Of a DNA stretch of 64,000 bases, positions 24,463 through 32,619 are shown one piece after another. A program made the position numbers and the translations under genes. Each line of letters opens with the position of its first letter. Within the stretch, counting starts at the first letter, position 1. The stretch comes from Bryobacterales bacterium (GTDB taxonomy: Bacteria; Acidobacteriota; Terriglobia; Bryobacterales; Bryobacteraceae), in the NCBI GenBank assembly GCA_016716385.1, contig JADJWL010000004.1, forward strand, positions 310,001 through 374,000, read 5' to 3'. The notes under the pieces are model-generated. The model saw only the letters and a list, made by a program, of their open reading frames with translations. It was not told the origin of the DNA and searched no databases.

Positions 24463-26346
24463 ATGATCTCCCTCTCACGCCGCAGCATCCTGACCGCGGC
24501 AGGCGCTCCTCTTCTGTTGCGCGGCGCGAGCCCGTCAGACGGCCGCCGTTTCCGCACCTTCTTCATGTCGTGGGGCAACACCACGCAGCCGGAGTTCTAT
24601 CGGTTCCTTGACGAAGTCAGGCCCGAGGTGGTGCAGGCAGGTTTCTACGGCCCGATGTTTCACGGCTACGCGGACAATCCCGCCTCCACCGGGTACATGA
24701 TGCGTCTCCCTGTCTCCGGCCAGCGTGAGGCGCTGGCAGCGCAGCGCAAGGTCAACGAGGAGATCCACCGCAGAGGTCTGAAGGTTGTGGCCCACTTCCA
24801 GATGATCAACGTGATTCAGAAAGGCGGCGGCCACGAAAACAATTTCGCGGAGTTTTACGAGAACCACTGGCACGAAGACATCCTCGGGCCGAAGCCGCAC
24901 CCGGACTGGCGGCACCTCATGCAGGAGGACGCGGACGGCAACCCGATCGTCGCGACCCATTACGTGGACTACCACGGCCTCTGCCTGAATAAGCCGCATG
25001 CCAGGCAGCTACTGCGCCAGATGCTCGACGTGGCGCTCGACGCCGGAGCCGACGGCATCATGAGCAACTACAACTACCGCTGGCTGTGTGTCTGCCGCTA
25101 CTGCCAGAACGAGTTCAAGCAGTTCCTGTCGCGGCGTCACTCCGCAGTGCAGTTGAAGGAACGCTTCGCCATCGGCGATCTCGACAGCCACCGCTTCGAA
25201 ACGATCGCCGGCAGAATACCGGGGCTGCCGAAACCTGGCGATCCTGGCCTCGATTGGGAGGCGACCCGTTGGGCCGCGGAGAATTTTAAGCAGCGTTGGG
25301 ATGGACTATTGGTCGACTATGGCCGCAAGCGGAAGCCGGGACTGATTCTCGGACAGTGGAATCATCTCGGCGAAATCAACGCAGGTGAGGAGCGCGCCTT
25401 CACGCCCGTCGAAGAGTGGGGCCGCGACGAGGACTACTTCTGGTACAGCGGAGGTTACGGTCCGACCAAGCTCACGGAACAGAAGGCCGGCGATGCGTGG
25501 CTCCAGTGCCTCTGGGTCCGCGAGATGGGCGGCGGTAAGCCGTTCGTGATGGGCAAGTACGAGAACATCCGCATGCGCAACACGATCGCCGAAGGCATCG
25601 CCACCGGAGGCGCAGGCATGGGTCTGCAAGTCCAGTTCATGGACCCCGAAGGTTTTGCCGGCGCCTCGCGCTACCTGCGCTTCTTCCGCGACCAGCGGGA
25701 GTTATACACGGACCGCAAAGCGTGGGCCGAGACCGGCCTCCTCTTTCCGCGCGCGGCCGTTTGGGCGCAGCGACCCGAAGCCGTCGATGCGTTTCGCACC
25801 ATCGGCCGCGCGCTGGTCAACGGCCACGCGCTGTTCGACATCGTATGGGATCAGAAGATCACGGAGGCGCGCCTGCGGAAGTACGCCGCAATCATCGTGC
25901 CCGCCGCCGAATGGCTGCCGGAGAACGCGATCGCCCCGCTCTCCGCATTCGAACGGCGCGGTGGACTGGTCATCCGCGAAACGGATCCCGATGCGGTGCT
26001 CGCCCGTTTGGCGAGCCGGAACCTGAGCCGCGCCACCGCCCCGTGGACGTTGCGTGCCGCCGGATACAGGCGCAAGGGGGGATGCGAGTTGCACCTCGTC
26101 AACTACGACCGGGACGAAGCCAAGGGCGCCGGCATCCGCGGCCCTGCCGGAGAGTGTCCCCGTGCCGCGCGGAACGTCTCCTTCGACCTTCTGCTGCCGG
26201 AACGCGCCCGCGTCCGGGAAGTGTCGCTGCTTTCCCCGGACGACAGTCCCGCTCCGCTCGCCGGTTGGAAACAGGAGCGCGACCGATTGCGCTTCGACGT
26301 TCCGTCTGTCGAAGTGTATTCCATCGTGCGCGTCCGGTACGCGTGA
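24463..26346 (+). CDS. Tat-exported glycoside-hydrolase-like protein (TIM barrel with trimerisation-like domain)
   Basis: 627 residues from ATG 24463; an upstream in-frame start is rejected because it lies inside the promoter. A Tat signal (LSRRSILTAAGAP) is followed by a probable TIM barrel (about 30-390) with FMSWGNTTQPEFYRFLDEV, DGIMSNYNYRWLCVCRYC and GLILGQWNHLGE. A Rossmann-like domain (about 420-530, ending AAIIVPAAEWLPENAIAPLSAFERRGGLVIRE) matches the beta-galactosidase trimerisation fold. A small C-terminal beta domain closes the protein. The layout is that of GH42-like and uncharacterised GHL families. Catalytic acids cannot be assigned by eye. It is divergent from the TonB-dependent receptor operon across a 229-nt gap holding both promoters. 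Confidence 0.7.
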   Translation: MISLSRRSILTAAGAPLLLRGASPSDGRRFRTFFMSWGNTTQPEFYRFLDEVRPEVVQAGFYGPMFHGYADNPASTGYMMRLPVSGQREALAAQRKVNEEIHRRGLKVVAHFQMINVIQKGGGHENNFAEFYENHWHEDILGPKPHPDWRHLMQEDADGNPIVATHYVDYHGLCLNKPHARQLLRQMLDVALDAGADGIMSNYNYRWLCVCRYCQNEFKQFLSRRHSAVQLKERFAIGDLDSHRFETIAGRIPGLPKPGDPGLDWEATRWAAENFKQRWDGLLVDYGRKRKPGLILGQWNHLGEINAGEERAFTPVEEWGRDEDYFWYSGGYGPTKLTEQKAGDAWLQCLWVREMGGGKPFVMGKYENIRMRNTIAEGIATGGAGMGLQVQFMDPEGFAGASRYLRFFRDQRELYTDRKAWAETGLLFPRAAVWAQRPEAVDAFRTIGRALVNGHALFDIVWDQKITEARLRKYAAIIVPAAEWLPENAIAPLSAFERRGGLVIRETDPDAVLARLASRNLSRATAPWTLRAAGYRRKGGCELHLVNYDRDEAKGAGIRGPAGECPRAARNVSFDLLLPERARVREVSLLSPDDSPAPLAGWKQERDRLRFDVPSVEVYSIVRVRYA

Positions 26347-26369
26347 AGCGCGAGATATTCTAAGGGCAT

Positions 26370-27752
26370 ATGACCCCTGAAGAGTTCCGCCGCTGGGGCC
26401 ACGAGGCTGTGGACTGGGCGGCGGACTATCTCTCCTACCCAGAGCATTACCCCGTGCTGCCCCCGGTCGAACCAGGCGGCCTGCTGGCCGCGCTGCCTGA
26501 GAACGCCCCGGAGGAAGGCGAGCCCTTCGAGACGATCCTGGCCGATTTCCAGAACCGCATCGTGCCCGGCATCACGCACTGGAATCATCCGGGCTTTTTC
26601 GGATACTTTTCGGTGACCGGTTCGCCCCCGGGCGTTCTGGCGGAGCTTCTGGCCGCCACGCTCAACAACAACGGCATGCTGTGGAAGACCGGACCGGCGG
26701 CGACAGAACTGGAGCAGCGGACACTCGCGTGGCTTCTGAATTGGCTCGGACTGCCGCGGGACTGGTTCGGCATCATCTTCGATACCGCCTCCACCAGCAC
26801 GCTTCATGCGCTGGCCGCGGCGCGGCTGCATGCGCATCCCGCAACGCGTGTCGACGGCGCACCCCCGGATCTCGTCGTTTACACATCCGAGCAGGCGCAC
26901 TCTTCCGTGGAGAAGGGCGCGATCGCTCTCGGCATGGGCCAGCGCAATGTCCGCAAGATCCCGACCGACGACGCGTTCCGGATGCAACCCGGCAGCTTGC
27001 GCGAGGCCATCGCCGCCGACCGCGCCGCGGGACTCCGCCCCTGCTGCATCGTGGCCACCGTCGGCACCACCTCGACCACGAGCATCGATCCGGTGCCCGA
27101 GATCGCAGCGATCGCGCGAGAAACCGGCATCTGGTTGCACGTAGACGCGGCCTACGGCGGCGCAGCGGCGGTCGCCGAGGAATATCGCCACGTGCTCGAT
27201 GGCTGCGAACAGGCCGATTCCCTCGTCGTGAATCCGCACAAGTGGCTGGGGACGCCTGTCGACTTGAGCGCCTTCTATACGCGCCGTCCCGAGGTTCTGC
27301 GCGAGGCCTTCTCTCTGCTCCCGGACTACCTGCGCACAGCCGAAGAGGACCGCGCCGTGAACTTCATGGAATACGGTGTGCCGCTTGGGCGGCGGTTCCG
27401 TTCATTGAAGCTGTGGTTCGTGATGCGGGCCTATGGCCGGAAGACGGTCGCGGACATCCTGCGGCAGCAGATTGCCTGGGCGCGCGAACTCGCCGCGGAG
27501 ATTGCGGCCCATCCAGACTTCGAAGTGAGTGCACCAGCGCCGCTTTCCCTTGTCTGCTTCCGGATGCGTGGGAGCGATGACGCCAACCGCGCGCTGCTCG
27601 ACAGGGTCAATGCGTCGGGCGATGTGCTGCTGTCGCACACGGTGCTGCGCGGCCGCTTCGTCCTGCGGCTGGCGATCGGCAACTGGGCGACGCGGCGGAA
27701 CGATGTGCAACATGCCTGGAGCCTGGTCCGGCAGGCCGCAGCGGCACGGTAA
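26370..27752 (+). CDS. Group II PLP-dependent amino-acid decarboxylase (aromatic-type)
   Basis: 460 residues of the DDC/TDC family. The PLP lysine is K291 in NPHKWLGTP, H177 (QAHSSV) stacks on the cofactor ring and D259 (HVDAAYGG) binds the pyridine nitrogen. The N-terminal PGITHWNHPGFFGYF and NNNGMLWKTGPAATELE regions are typical of aromatic L-amino-acid decarboxylases of plants, animals and bacteria. Substrate could be Trp, Tyr, Phe or DOPA. TATTCT (26356-26361) lies 8 nt before ATG. It follows the glycosidase-like gene by 23 nt but probably has its own start. A hairpin after the stop separates it from the opposing MFS gene. Confidence 0.92.
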   Translation: MTPEEFRRWGHEAVDWAADYLSYPEHYPVLPPVEPGGLLAALPENAPEEGEPFETILADFQNRIVPGITHWNHPGFFGYFSVTGSPPGVLAELLAATLNNNGMLWKTGPAATELEQRTLAWLLNWLGLPRDWFGIIFDTASTSTLHALAAARLHAHPATRVDGAPPDLVVYTSEQAHSSVEKGAIALGMGQRNVRKIPTDDAFRMQPGSLREAIAADRAAGLRPCCIVATVGTTSTTSIDPVPEIAAIARETGIWLHVDAAYGGAAAVAEEYRHVLDGCEQADSLVVNPHKWLGTPVDLSAFYTRRPEVLREAFSLLPDYLRTAEEDRAVNFMEYGVPLGRRFRSLKLWFVMRAYGRKTVADILRQQIAWARELAAEIAAHPDFEVSAPAPLSLVCFRMRGSDDANRALLDRVNASGDVLLSHTVLRGRFVLRLAIGNWATRRNDVQHAWSLVRQAAAAR

Positions 27753-27762
27753 ACGGCAGAAG

Positions 27763-27784
27763 GTCACAGCGCCTCCGCTGTGGC
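27763..27784. terminator. Bidirectional terminator-like hairpin
   Basis: CACAGCG-CCTC-CGCTGTG forms a perfect 7-bp stem with a 4-nt loop, extendable by one U-G and one G-C pair. It lies exactly between two converging genes. There is no U-tract on either side, so it is at best a weak intrinsic terminator or an RNA 3'-end stabiliser. Confidence 0.45.
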
Positions 27785-27788
27785 AGAA

Positions 27789-29075
27789 TCACTCTCCCTG
27801 TTCGAGCGGCGTCACGGGATCGAGCAGCATCCAGAAGAGGCTGCCCGCGAAGTAGATGCCTGCTGCGACGTAAAACGTCAGGTTCCAGTTGCTGTCGGTA
27901 TTCGAGAGCATCCAGCCGATCGCATACGGCGACACCGCACCGCCGAGGTTGCCCATCATGTTCATCGTGCCGGAGAGCGTGCCGGCATACTTGCCGCCGA
28001 CATCCATGCACGCGCCCCAGCTTCCCGGCATCACCAGATCGTTCGAAAAGCTCGCCATGCCCATCGAAATCATCGCGTAGAGCGGGTTGTCGAGGATCGT
28101 GGACAGAATGAGGAATCCGGTCGCGCCCGTGAAGCCTGCGTACGCCATGAACTTCCGGCTGCGGATCACCGACTTCGTCCAGCCGTTCAGCACCGGATAG
28201 AACCAGCCGGCAAAGAGAGAGCCAACGCCCCCCAGGAACAGCGGCAGCACCGCCAGGGCCGCGCCCGTGTTCAGGTCCACGCCGCGCGCTTCGCGCAAGT
28301 AGGTCGGCAGCCACGTGATGTAGAAATACCAGCCGTAGGAGAGGCAGAAATACTGCCCGCACAGCATCCACACCTGGCGCGAATGGATGAATTTCCGCCA
28401 CGGCACCCCCCCATGCGCGATGTTCGCTCCAGGTGCGCGCCCGCCTTCGATCAGATCGGCCTCGGCAGCGTTGACCTCGGGGTGCTCGCGCGGATTGTCG
28501 CGGAACCAGCGGTAGAACCAGATCGCCCAGACCACGCCCAGCAGGCCGAACAGCTCGAATGCGCGCCGCCAGCTCATCCACTGCAAGACCTGCACGACAA
28601 TCAGGGGCGTGAACGCACCGCCCCAGCGTGCGGACATCCACATGATGCCCTGAGCCCGCACCCGTTCGTCAGCCGGCAGCCAGGTCGTAAAAACTTTGGT
28701 GAGGTTCGGGAAACAGCCAGCCTCGCCCGCGCCGAACAGGAAGCGCGTCACCACCATCGACATGAAGTTCCAGGCCCAACCGGTCGCAGCCGTGAAGAAC
28801 GACCACCACACCACGATCCGCATCAACACGCGCCGCGGACCGAGTGAGTCGCCCCAGTAGCCGCCGGGGATTTCGAACAGCGCATAGGCCAGCGCGAATG
28901 CTGACAGGATCATGCCCTGCTGTTCGGGCGACAGGTTCAGATCCTCGCGAATGAAGATCATGGCCTGCGAGATACACACGCGATCGATGTAGGTGATGAT
29001 CGCCAGCGTGACCGACATGTAGATCACCCACTGGCGCGCCTTGGTGGGAGTCTGAACCTGGGCTCCGGTCGTCAT
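27789..29075 (-). CDS. MFS transporter, anion:cation symporter (ACS) type
   Basis: 428 residues with 12 predicted membrane helices. The first loop has the MFS signature YWGDSLGPRRVLMRI, and the N-terminal YIDRVCISQAMIFIREDLNLSPEQQGMILSAFALAYA matches the hexuronate/galactonate/glucarate subfamily. Further family markers are FLFGAGEAGCFPNL and WGGAFTPLIV. Likely cargo is a sugar acid or similar organic anion, moved with H+ or Na+. It stands alone on the minus strand. The 219 nt upstream of it, before serA, hold no recognisable gene. Confidence 0.88.
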   Translation of the reverse strand: MTTGAQVQTPTKARQWVIYMSVTLAIITYIDRVCISQAMIFIREDLNLSPEQQGMILSAFALAYALFEIPGGYWGDSLGPRRVLMRIVVWWSFFTAATGWAWNFMSMVVTRFLFGAGEAGCFPNLTKVFTTWLPADERVRAQGIMWMSARWGGAFTPLIVVQVLQWMSWRRAFELFGLLGVVWAIWFYRWFRDNPREHPEVNAAEADLIEGGRAPGANIAHGGVPWRKFIHSRQVWMLCGQYFCLSYGWYFYITWLPTYLREARGVDLNTGAALAVLPLFLGGVGSLFAGWFYPVLNGWTKSVIRSRKFMAYAGFTGATGFLILSTILDNPLYAMISMGMASFSNDLVMPGSWGACMDVGGKYAGTLSGTMNMMGNLGGAVSPYAIGWMLSNTDSNWNLTFYVAAGIYFAGSLFWMLLDPVTPLEQGE

Positions 29076-29294
29076 GGATAAATCATGAGATCATGAACCG
29101 CGCGCTGAATCAAGCTGTCGTGGCAAGCCGCACTGCGTTGTAGTCGAGATTCGGGGGTTACGGCAAGGATGACGGACTTCTCGCGCATCAGCGGAGCGGA
29201 CGCCTGGTTGGAGGAGGAACGGAGGGACCAGGGGATCTCCGTGCCGCAACCGGCTTCGGAATCATCGCGCTGGTCCCGCCGCTGAACAGCAGTC

Positions 29295-30878
29295 CTAGGC
29301 GATCGCGAACGCTCTAGCGACCTTGACCGCGGGGTTCTCGAACAACTGGGCGACCACGTCGTCGGACACCATGTGGTCTGTCGAGACCACCGACACCGCT
29401 TCGGTCGGAGCGCCACCTGGCAATTCACGGCGTCCAAGCGAGAAGTTGCCGATGTTGACGCCGTTGCGGCCCAGCACGGAACCGACATGGCCGATCACGC
29501 CCGGCACGTCAGCATTCATCATGAAGAGCAAGTGCCCGCAGAGCGGCGCTTCGCAGGCAATGTCATTTACGCCGATGAGCCGCTCGCCGGTCGGCAGCAC
29601 GGCCCCTTCAACCGCGGTCACGCCGGAATCGGTTTCGATTTCGACCCGAATCGAGTCACTGTGGCCGGCGCGTCCTTCGTGGCGCTCGGCGAGATTCCAG
29701 CCGCGCTGCTGCGCTATCTGAACGGCGTTGACGACGTTGACCTTCTCGGTACACGACCGGGTCAGTCCTCCGGCCAGAGCGGCCGCGCGCAACAGATTCG
29801 TATCTCCCTCGGCGATTTTGCCGCGGTAGACAACGCGGAAGGCCGTGGGATTGCCCGACGCAATCTGCGAGGCAAACGCGCCTAGACGCTCGGCCAGCGT
29901 CAGGAACGGCGCCAGGGTCTTGTACTGCTCGGGCGACAGTGCCGGCATATTGACCGCGTTGATGGCGACGCCGTTGGCGAGGTACTCGACCATCTGCTCG
30001 GCGATCCGGACACCCACGATTTCCTGCGCTTCCTCGGTGGAGCCGCCGATGTGTGGCGTCGCCAGCACGGGATCGAGCGCAAACAGGGGGAAGCCGGGCG
30101 GCGGTGGCTCCTTCGAGAATGCGTCGAGCGCCGCGCCGGCGACTTTTCCCGACTGAATCGCCTCCAGGAGCGCTGCCTCGTCCACGAGCTCGCCGCGGGC
30201 GCAGTTGACAATCCGTACCCCGTCCTTCATCTTGCCGAACGCCTCGGCCGACAGAACGCCATTGGTCTCCGGCGTCAAGGCTAGGTGCAGCGAAATGTAG
30301 TCGCTCTGGGCATACAACTCATCCAGCTCCACCAGTTCCACGTTCAGGTCGCGCGCGATGCGCGAAGTCACGTACGGATCGTGTCCGACCACGCGCATTT
30401 CAAACGAACGGGCGCGCTTGACCACTTCACGCCCGATGGAACCGAGACCGACCACGCCAAGCGTCTTGCCCCGCAACTCGCTGCCGAGCAGGCTCTTCTT
30501 TTCCCACTTGCCGGCCTTGGTCGAAACCGTCGCCTGCGGGATGCGCCGCGCCAGTGAGAGCATCAACGCCAGCGTGTGCTCCGCCACCGACACCGCATTG
30601 CCGCCGGGCGTATTCATCACGAGGACGCCGGCTTCGGTAGCGGCATCCAGATCGACGTTGTCCACGCCGACTCCGGCGCGTCCGATGACGCGCAGTTTCG
30701 GCGCCTTGGCCAGCACTTCGCGTGTCACCTGCACGGCTGAGCGCACAACCAGCGCATCCGCGTCCGCCAGGTGGTTCTGATACTCCTTCGGGTTGGAGAC
30801 GATGACGTTCCAGCCCTGTTGGGCGCGAAACAACTCGACGCCGGCATCCGCCAGCTTTTCCGCAATCAGGATGTTCAT
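29295..30878 (-). CDS. serA: D-3-phosphoglycerate dehydrogenase
   Basis: 527 residues, the long form. The NAD domain has GVVGLGSIGRE (G144-x-G146-xx-G149), and the catalytic residues are R228 (NCARGE), E257 and H276 (ATPHIGGS). An intervening ASB-like domain (about 315-450) and a C-terminal ACT domain (about 450-527, MMNADVPGVIGHVGSVLGRNGVNIGNFSLGR) suggest feedback control by serine. The enzyme makes 3-phosphohydroxypyruvate, the first step of serine synthesis. AGGAG lies 7 nt before ATG. It follows a class V aminotransferase by 9 nt; together they would carry out the first two serine steps. No serB phosphatase is in view. Confidence 0.95.
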   Translation of the reverse strand: MNILIAEKLADAGVELFRAQQGWNVIVSNPKEYQNHLADADALVVRSAVQVTREVLAKAPKLRVIGRAGVGVDNVDLDAATEAGVLVMNTPGGNAVSVAEHTLALMLSLARRIPQATVSTKAGKWEKKSLLGSELRGKTLGVVGLGSIGREVVKRARSFEMRVVGHDPYVTSRIARDLNVELVELDELYAQSDYISLHLALTPETNGVLSAEAFGKMKDGVRIVNCARGELVDEAALLEAIQSGKVAGAALDAFSKEPPPPGFPLFALDPVLATPHIGGSTEEAQEIVGVRIAEQMVEYLANGVAINAVNMPALSPEQYKTLAPFLTLAERLGAFASQIASGNPTAFRVVYRGKIAEGDTNLLRAAALAGGLTRSCTEKVNVVNAVQIAQQRGWNLAERHEGRAGHSDSIRVEIETDSGVTAVEGAVLPTGERLIGVNDIACEAPLCGHLLFMMNADVPGVIGHVGSVLGRNGVNIGNFSLGRRELPGGAPTEAVSVVSTDHMVSDDVVAQLFENPAVKVARAFAIA

Positions 30879-30887
30879 GGTGTGCTC

Positions 30888-32063
30888 CTAGCCGGCGACC
30901 GGTTGCGGCGTCTGCACCGCGGCGCGCGCATACGCGCGCTGCACCGCGGCAACGCCCTTTCCGAACTCCACGTCCACACCGTTCGCATGCAGGATCAACT
31001 CGAGCGCCGCGACCACCGCGAACAGGTCGGCGAAGTCGAAGTACCCGAGGTGGGCGATGCGGAAGATCTGTCCCTTCATCGACCCCTGTCCGTTGGCAAT
31101 GATGGCGCCGAACCGCTTGCGGAATTCCTTCACGATGACGCCGGAATCCATGCCCTGGGGCGCCCGGATGGCCGTGACGGACGAACCAGGCGACGAAGCA
31201 GCGAACAGTTCGAGCCCCAGTGCCGCGGCTGCGTCGCGCGTGGCGGACGCCAGCAACTGCGCGTTCTCGACCAGTTTCGGCATGCCAATGCTCTTGATGT
31301 ACCGCAGCGCCGCGCCGAGCGCCAGAATCAGCGAGGTGGCCGGCGTCCAACTGGACTCGCCCTTGTCGCCGTTCTTCTTCTCCTTCTTGAAGTCGAAATA
31401 GTAGTGCGGCAGCTTCGACGTCTCGCTGAACGCCCATGCCTTCGGGCTCACGGTGGCGAAGGCCAGGCCCGGCGGGATCATGAACGACTTCTGCGAACCC
31501 CCGATCACGACATCGAGACCCCAGTTGTCGATATCGAGCGGCATCGTGCCGATGCCGGTGATCGCGTCGACGACGAAGATCGCCTGGGTCTTCGCCACAG
31601 CTTCGCCCATGCCTTGCACGTCGTGGGCGGCGCCGGTCGAGGTCTCCGAAGCCTGCACGAACACGCCGCGGATGGCGGGGTCGGCGTCGAGTGCGGCTTG
31701 CACCCGCTCCACGCTGACCGCCTGCCCGTACTCCGCCTGCAGCAGGACAGGGTCGAGCCCGTAGGCCTTCGTGATCTCGACCCAACGCTCACCGAACTTG
31801 CCGGCCGAACACACCACCACCTTCTCGCCGGGCGAGAACAGGTTTGACACCGAGGCGTCCATTGCGCCGGTGCCGGAAGCCGCGAACAACAGAACGTCGT
31901 GCGAGGTGCCCAGAACCTCTTTCAGGTCTGCCAGGGCCGACTTGTAGACGTTGCGGAAATCGTCGGTGCGGTGGTGGAGATCCGACGCCATCATCGCATG
32001 CAAAGCAGGCGGATAGAGGGGCGTCGGGCCGGGAGTGAGCAAGCGTTGCTTCTGTATGTACAT
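30888..32063 (-). CDS. Class V aminotransferase (serine-pyruvate / alanine-glyoxylate type)
   Basis: 391 residues of fold-type I PLP enzyme. It begins LLTPGPTPLYPPAL, and the PLP lysine is K192 in GGSQKSFMIPPGL. D166 in VVDAITGIG binds the cofactor ring, and SGTGAMDASVSNLF is the phosphate-cup region. The family covers alanine-glyoxylate, serine-glyoxylate and serine-pyruvate transaminases. Placed 9 nt upstream of serA with no serC in view, it may serve as the phosphoserine aminotransferase, as related enzymes do in some archaea and thermophiles. Substrate choice cannot be read from sequence. Confidence 0.9.
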   Translation of the reverse strand: MYIQKQRLLTPGPTPLYPPALHAMMASDLHHRTDDFRNVYKSALADLKEVLGTSHDVLLFAASGTGAMDASVSNLFSPGEKVVVCSAGKFGERWVEITKAYGLDPVLLQAEYGQAVSVERVQAALDADPAIRGVFVQASETSTGAAHDVQGMGEAVAKTQAIFVVDAITGIGTMPLDIDNWGLDVVIGGSQKSFMIPPGLAFATVSPKAWAFSETSKLPHYYFDFKKEKKNGDKGESSWTPATSLILALGAALRYIKSIGMPKLVENAQLLASATRDAAAALGLELFAASSPGSSVTAIRAPQGMDSGVIVKEFRKRFGAIIANGQGSMKGQIFRIAHLGYFDFADLFAVVAALELILHANGVDVEFGKGVAAVQRAYARAAVQTPQPVAG

Positions 32064-32144
32064 AAGAGAAGGGATAAACTCTCAGGATACCAAACCAAGG
32101 CATTTTTCCGGTTGCAGAGATGCCCAAACCGCCGGGAAGCCATT

Positions 32145-32150
32145 TAGAAT
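32145..32150 (+). promoter_or_regulatory. TAGAAT -10 element 6 nt before yqeY
   Basis: TAGAAT ends 6 nt before ATG 32157, so the transcript should begin at or within a base or two of the start codon. No Shine-Dalgarno site is present. No convincing -35 is seen at 17 nt. Confidence 0.5.
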
Positions 32151-32156
32151 AGGGCG

Positions 32157-32603
32157 ATGTCTCTACTTGACCGGGTCCAGCAGGATATGGTGCAGGCGAT
32201 GAAGGCGCGGGAGGAAGCGCGGCTCGGGACGTTGCGCATGATGAAGTCCGCCCTCAAGAAGCACGAGGTCGATTCGATGAAGCCGCTCGACGAGGCTTCC
32301 GAGACGCAGATCCTGAAGTCGCTCGTGAAGCAGCGCGCTGAAGCGGCGGACATGTACCGCAACGGTGGACGTCCGGAACTCGCGGACAAGGAAGATCACG
32401 AGCGCGCGATCATTGAAACGTACCTTCCGCCGGAAGCGAGTGAGCAGGAGGTCGACGACGCAATCGCCGCGGCGATTGCCGAGACCGGCGCCGGCACGGC
32501 GAAGCAGATGGGGCTTGTGATGAAGGCCGTCCAGGCGAAACTCGCCGGCAAGCGCGCCGACGGCAAGGCACTCAGCGAGAAAGTCCGCAGCCGGTTGTCC
32601 TAG
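32157..32603 (+). CDS. yqeY: GatB/YqeY-domain protein
   Basis: 148 residues, full length for the family. The N-terminal helical part is MSLLDRVQQDMVQAMKAREEARLGTLRMMKSALKKHEVD, followed by the tRNA-binding-like C-terminal domain with GTAKQMGLVMKAVQAKLAGKRADGKALSEKVRSRL. This domain also forms the tail of GatB in the Asp/Glu-tRNA amidotransferase. The stand-alone form is widespread and of uncertain role, probably RNA-related. It appears leaderless. It precedes the OPT transporter by 16 nt. Confidence 0.92.
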   Translation: MSLLDRVQQDMVQAMKAREEARLGTLRMMKSALKKHEVDSMKPLDEASETQILKSLVKQRAEAADMYRNGGRPELADKEDHERAIIETYLPPEASEQEVDDAIAAAIAETGAGTAKQMGLVMKAVQAKLAGKRADGKALSEKVRSRLS

Positions 32604-32619
32604 CTAAAGGGGAGACGCA

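Noticed and set aside
29169..29285. 38-codon open frame MTDFSRISGADAWLEEERR on the plus strand between the MFS gene and serA
   Set aside because: It has a weak AAGG before ATG but no recognisable family and no conserved context; such short frames are common by chance in high-GC DNA.
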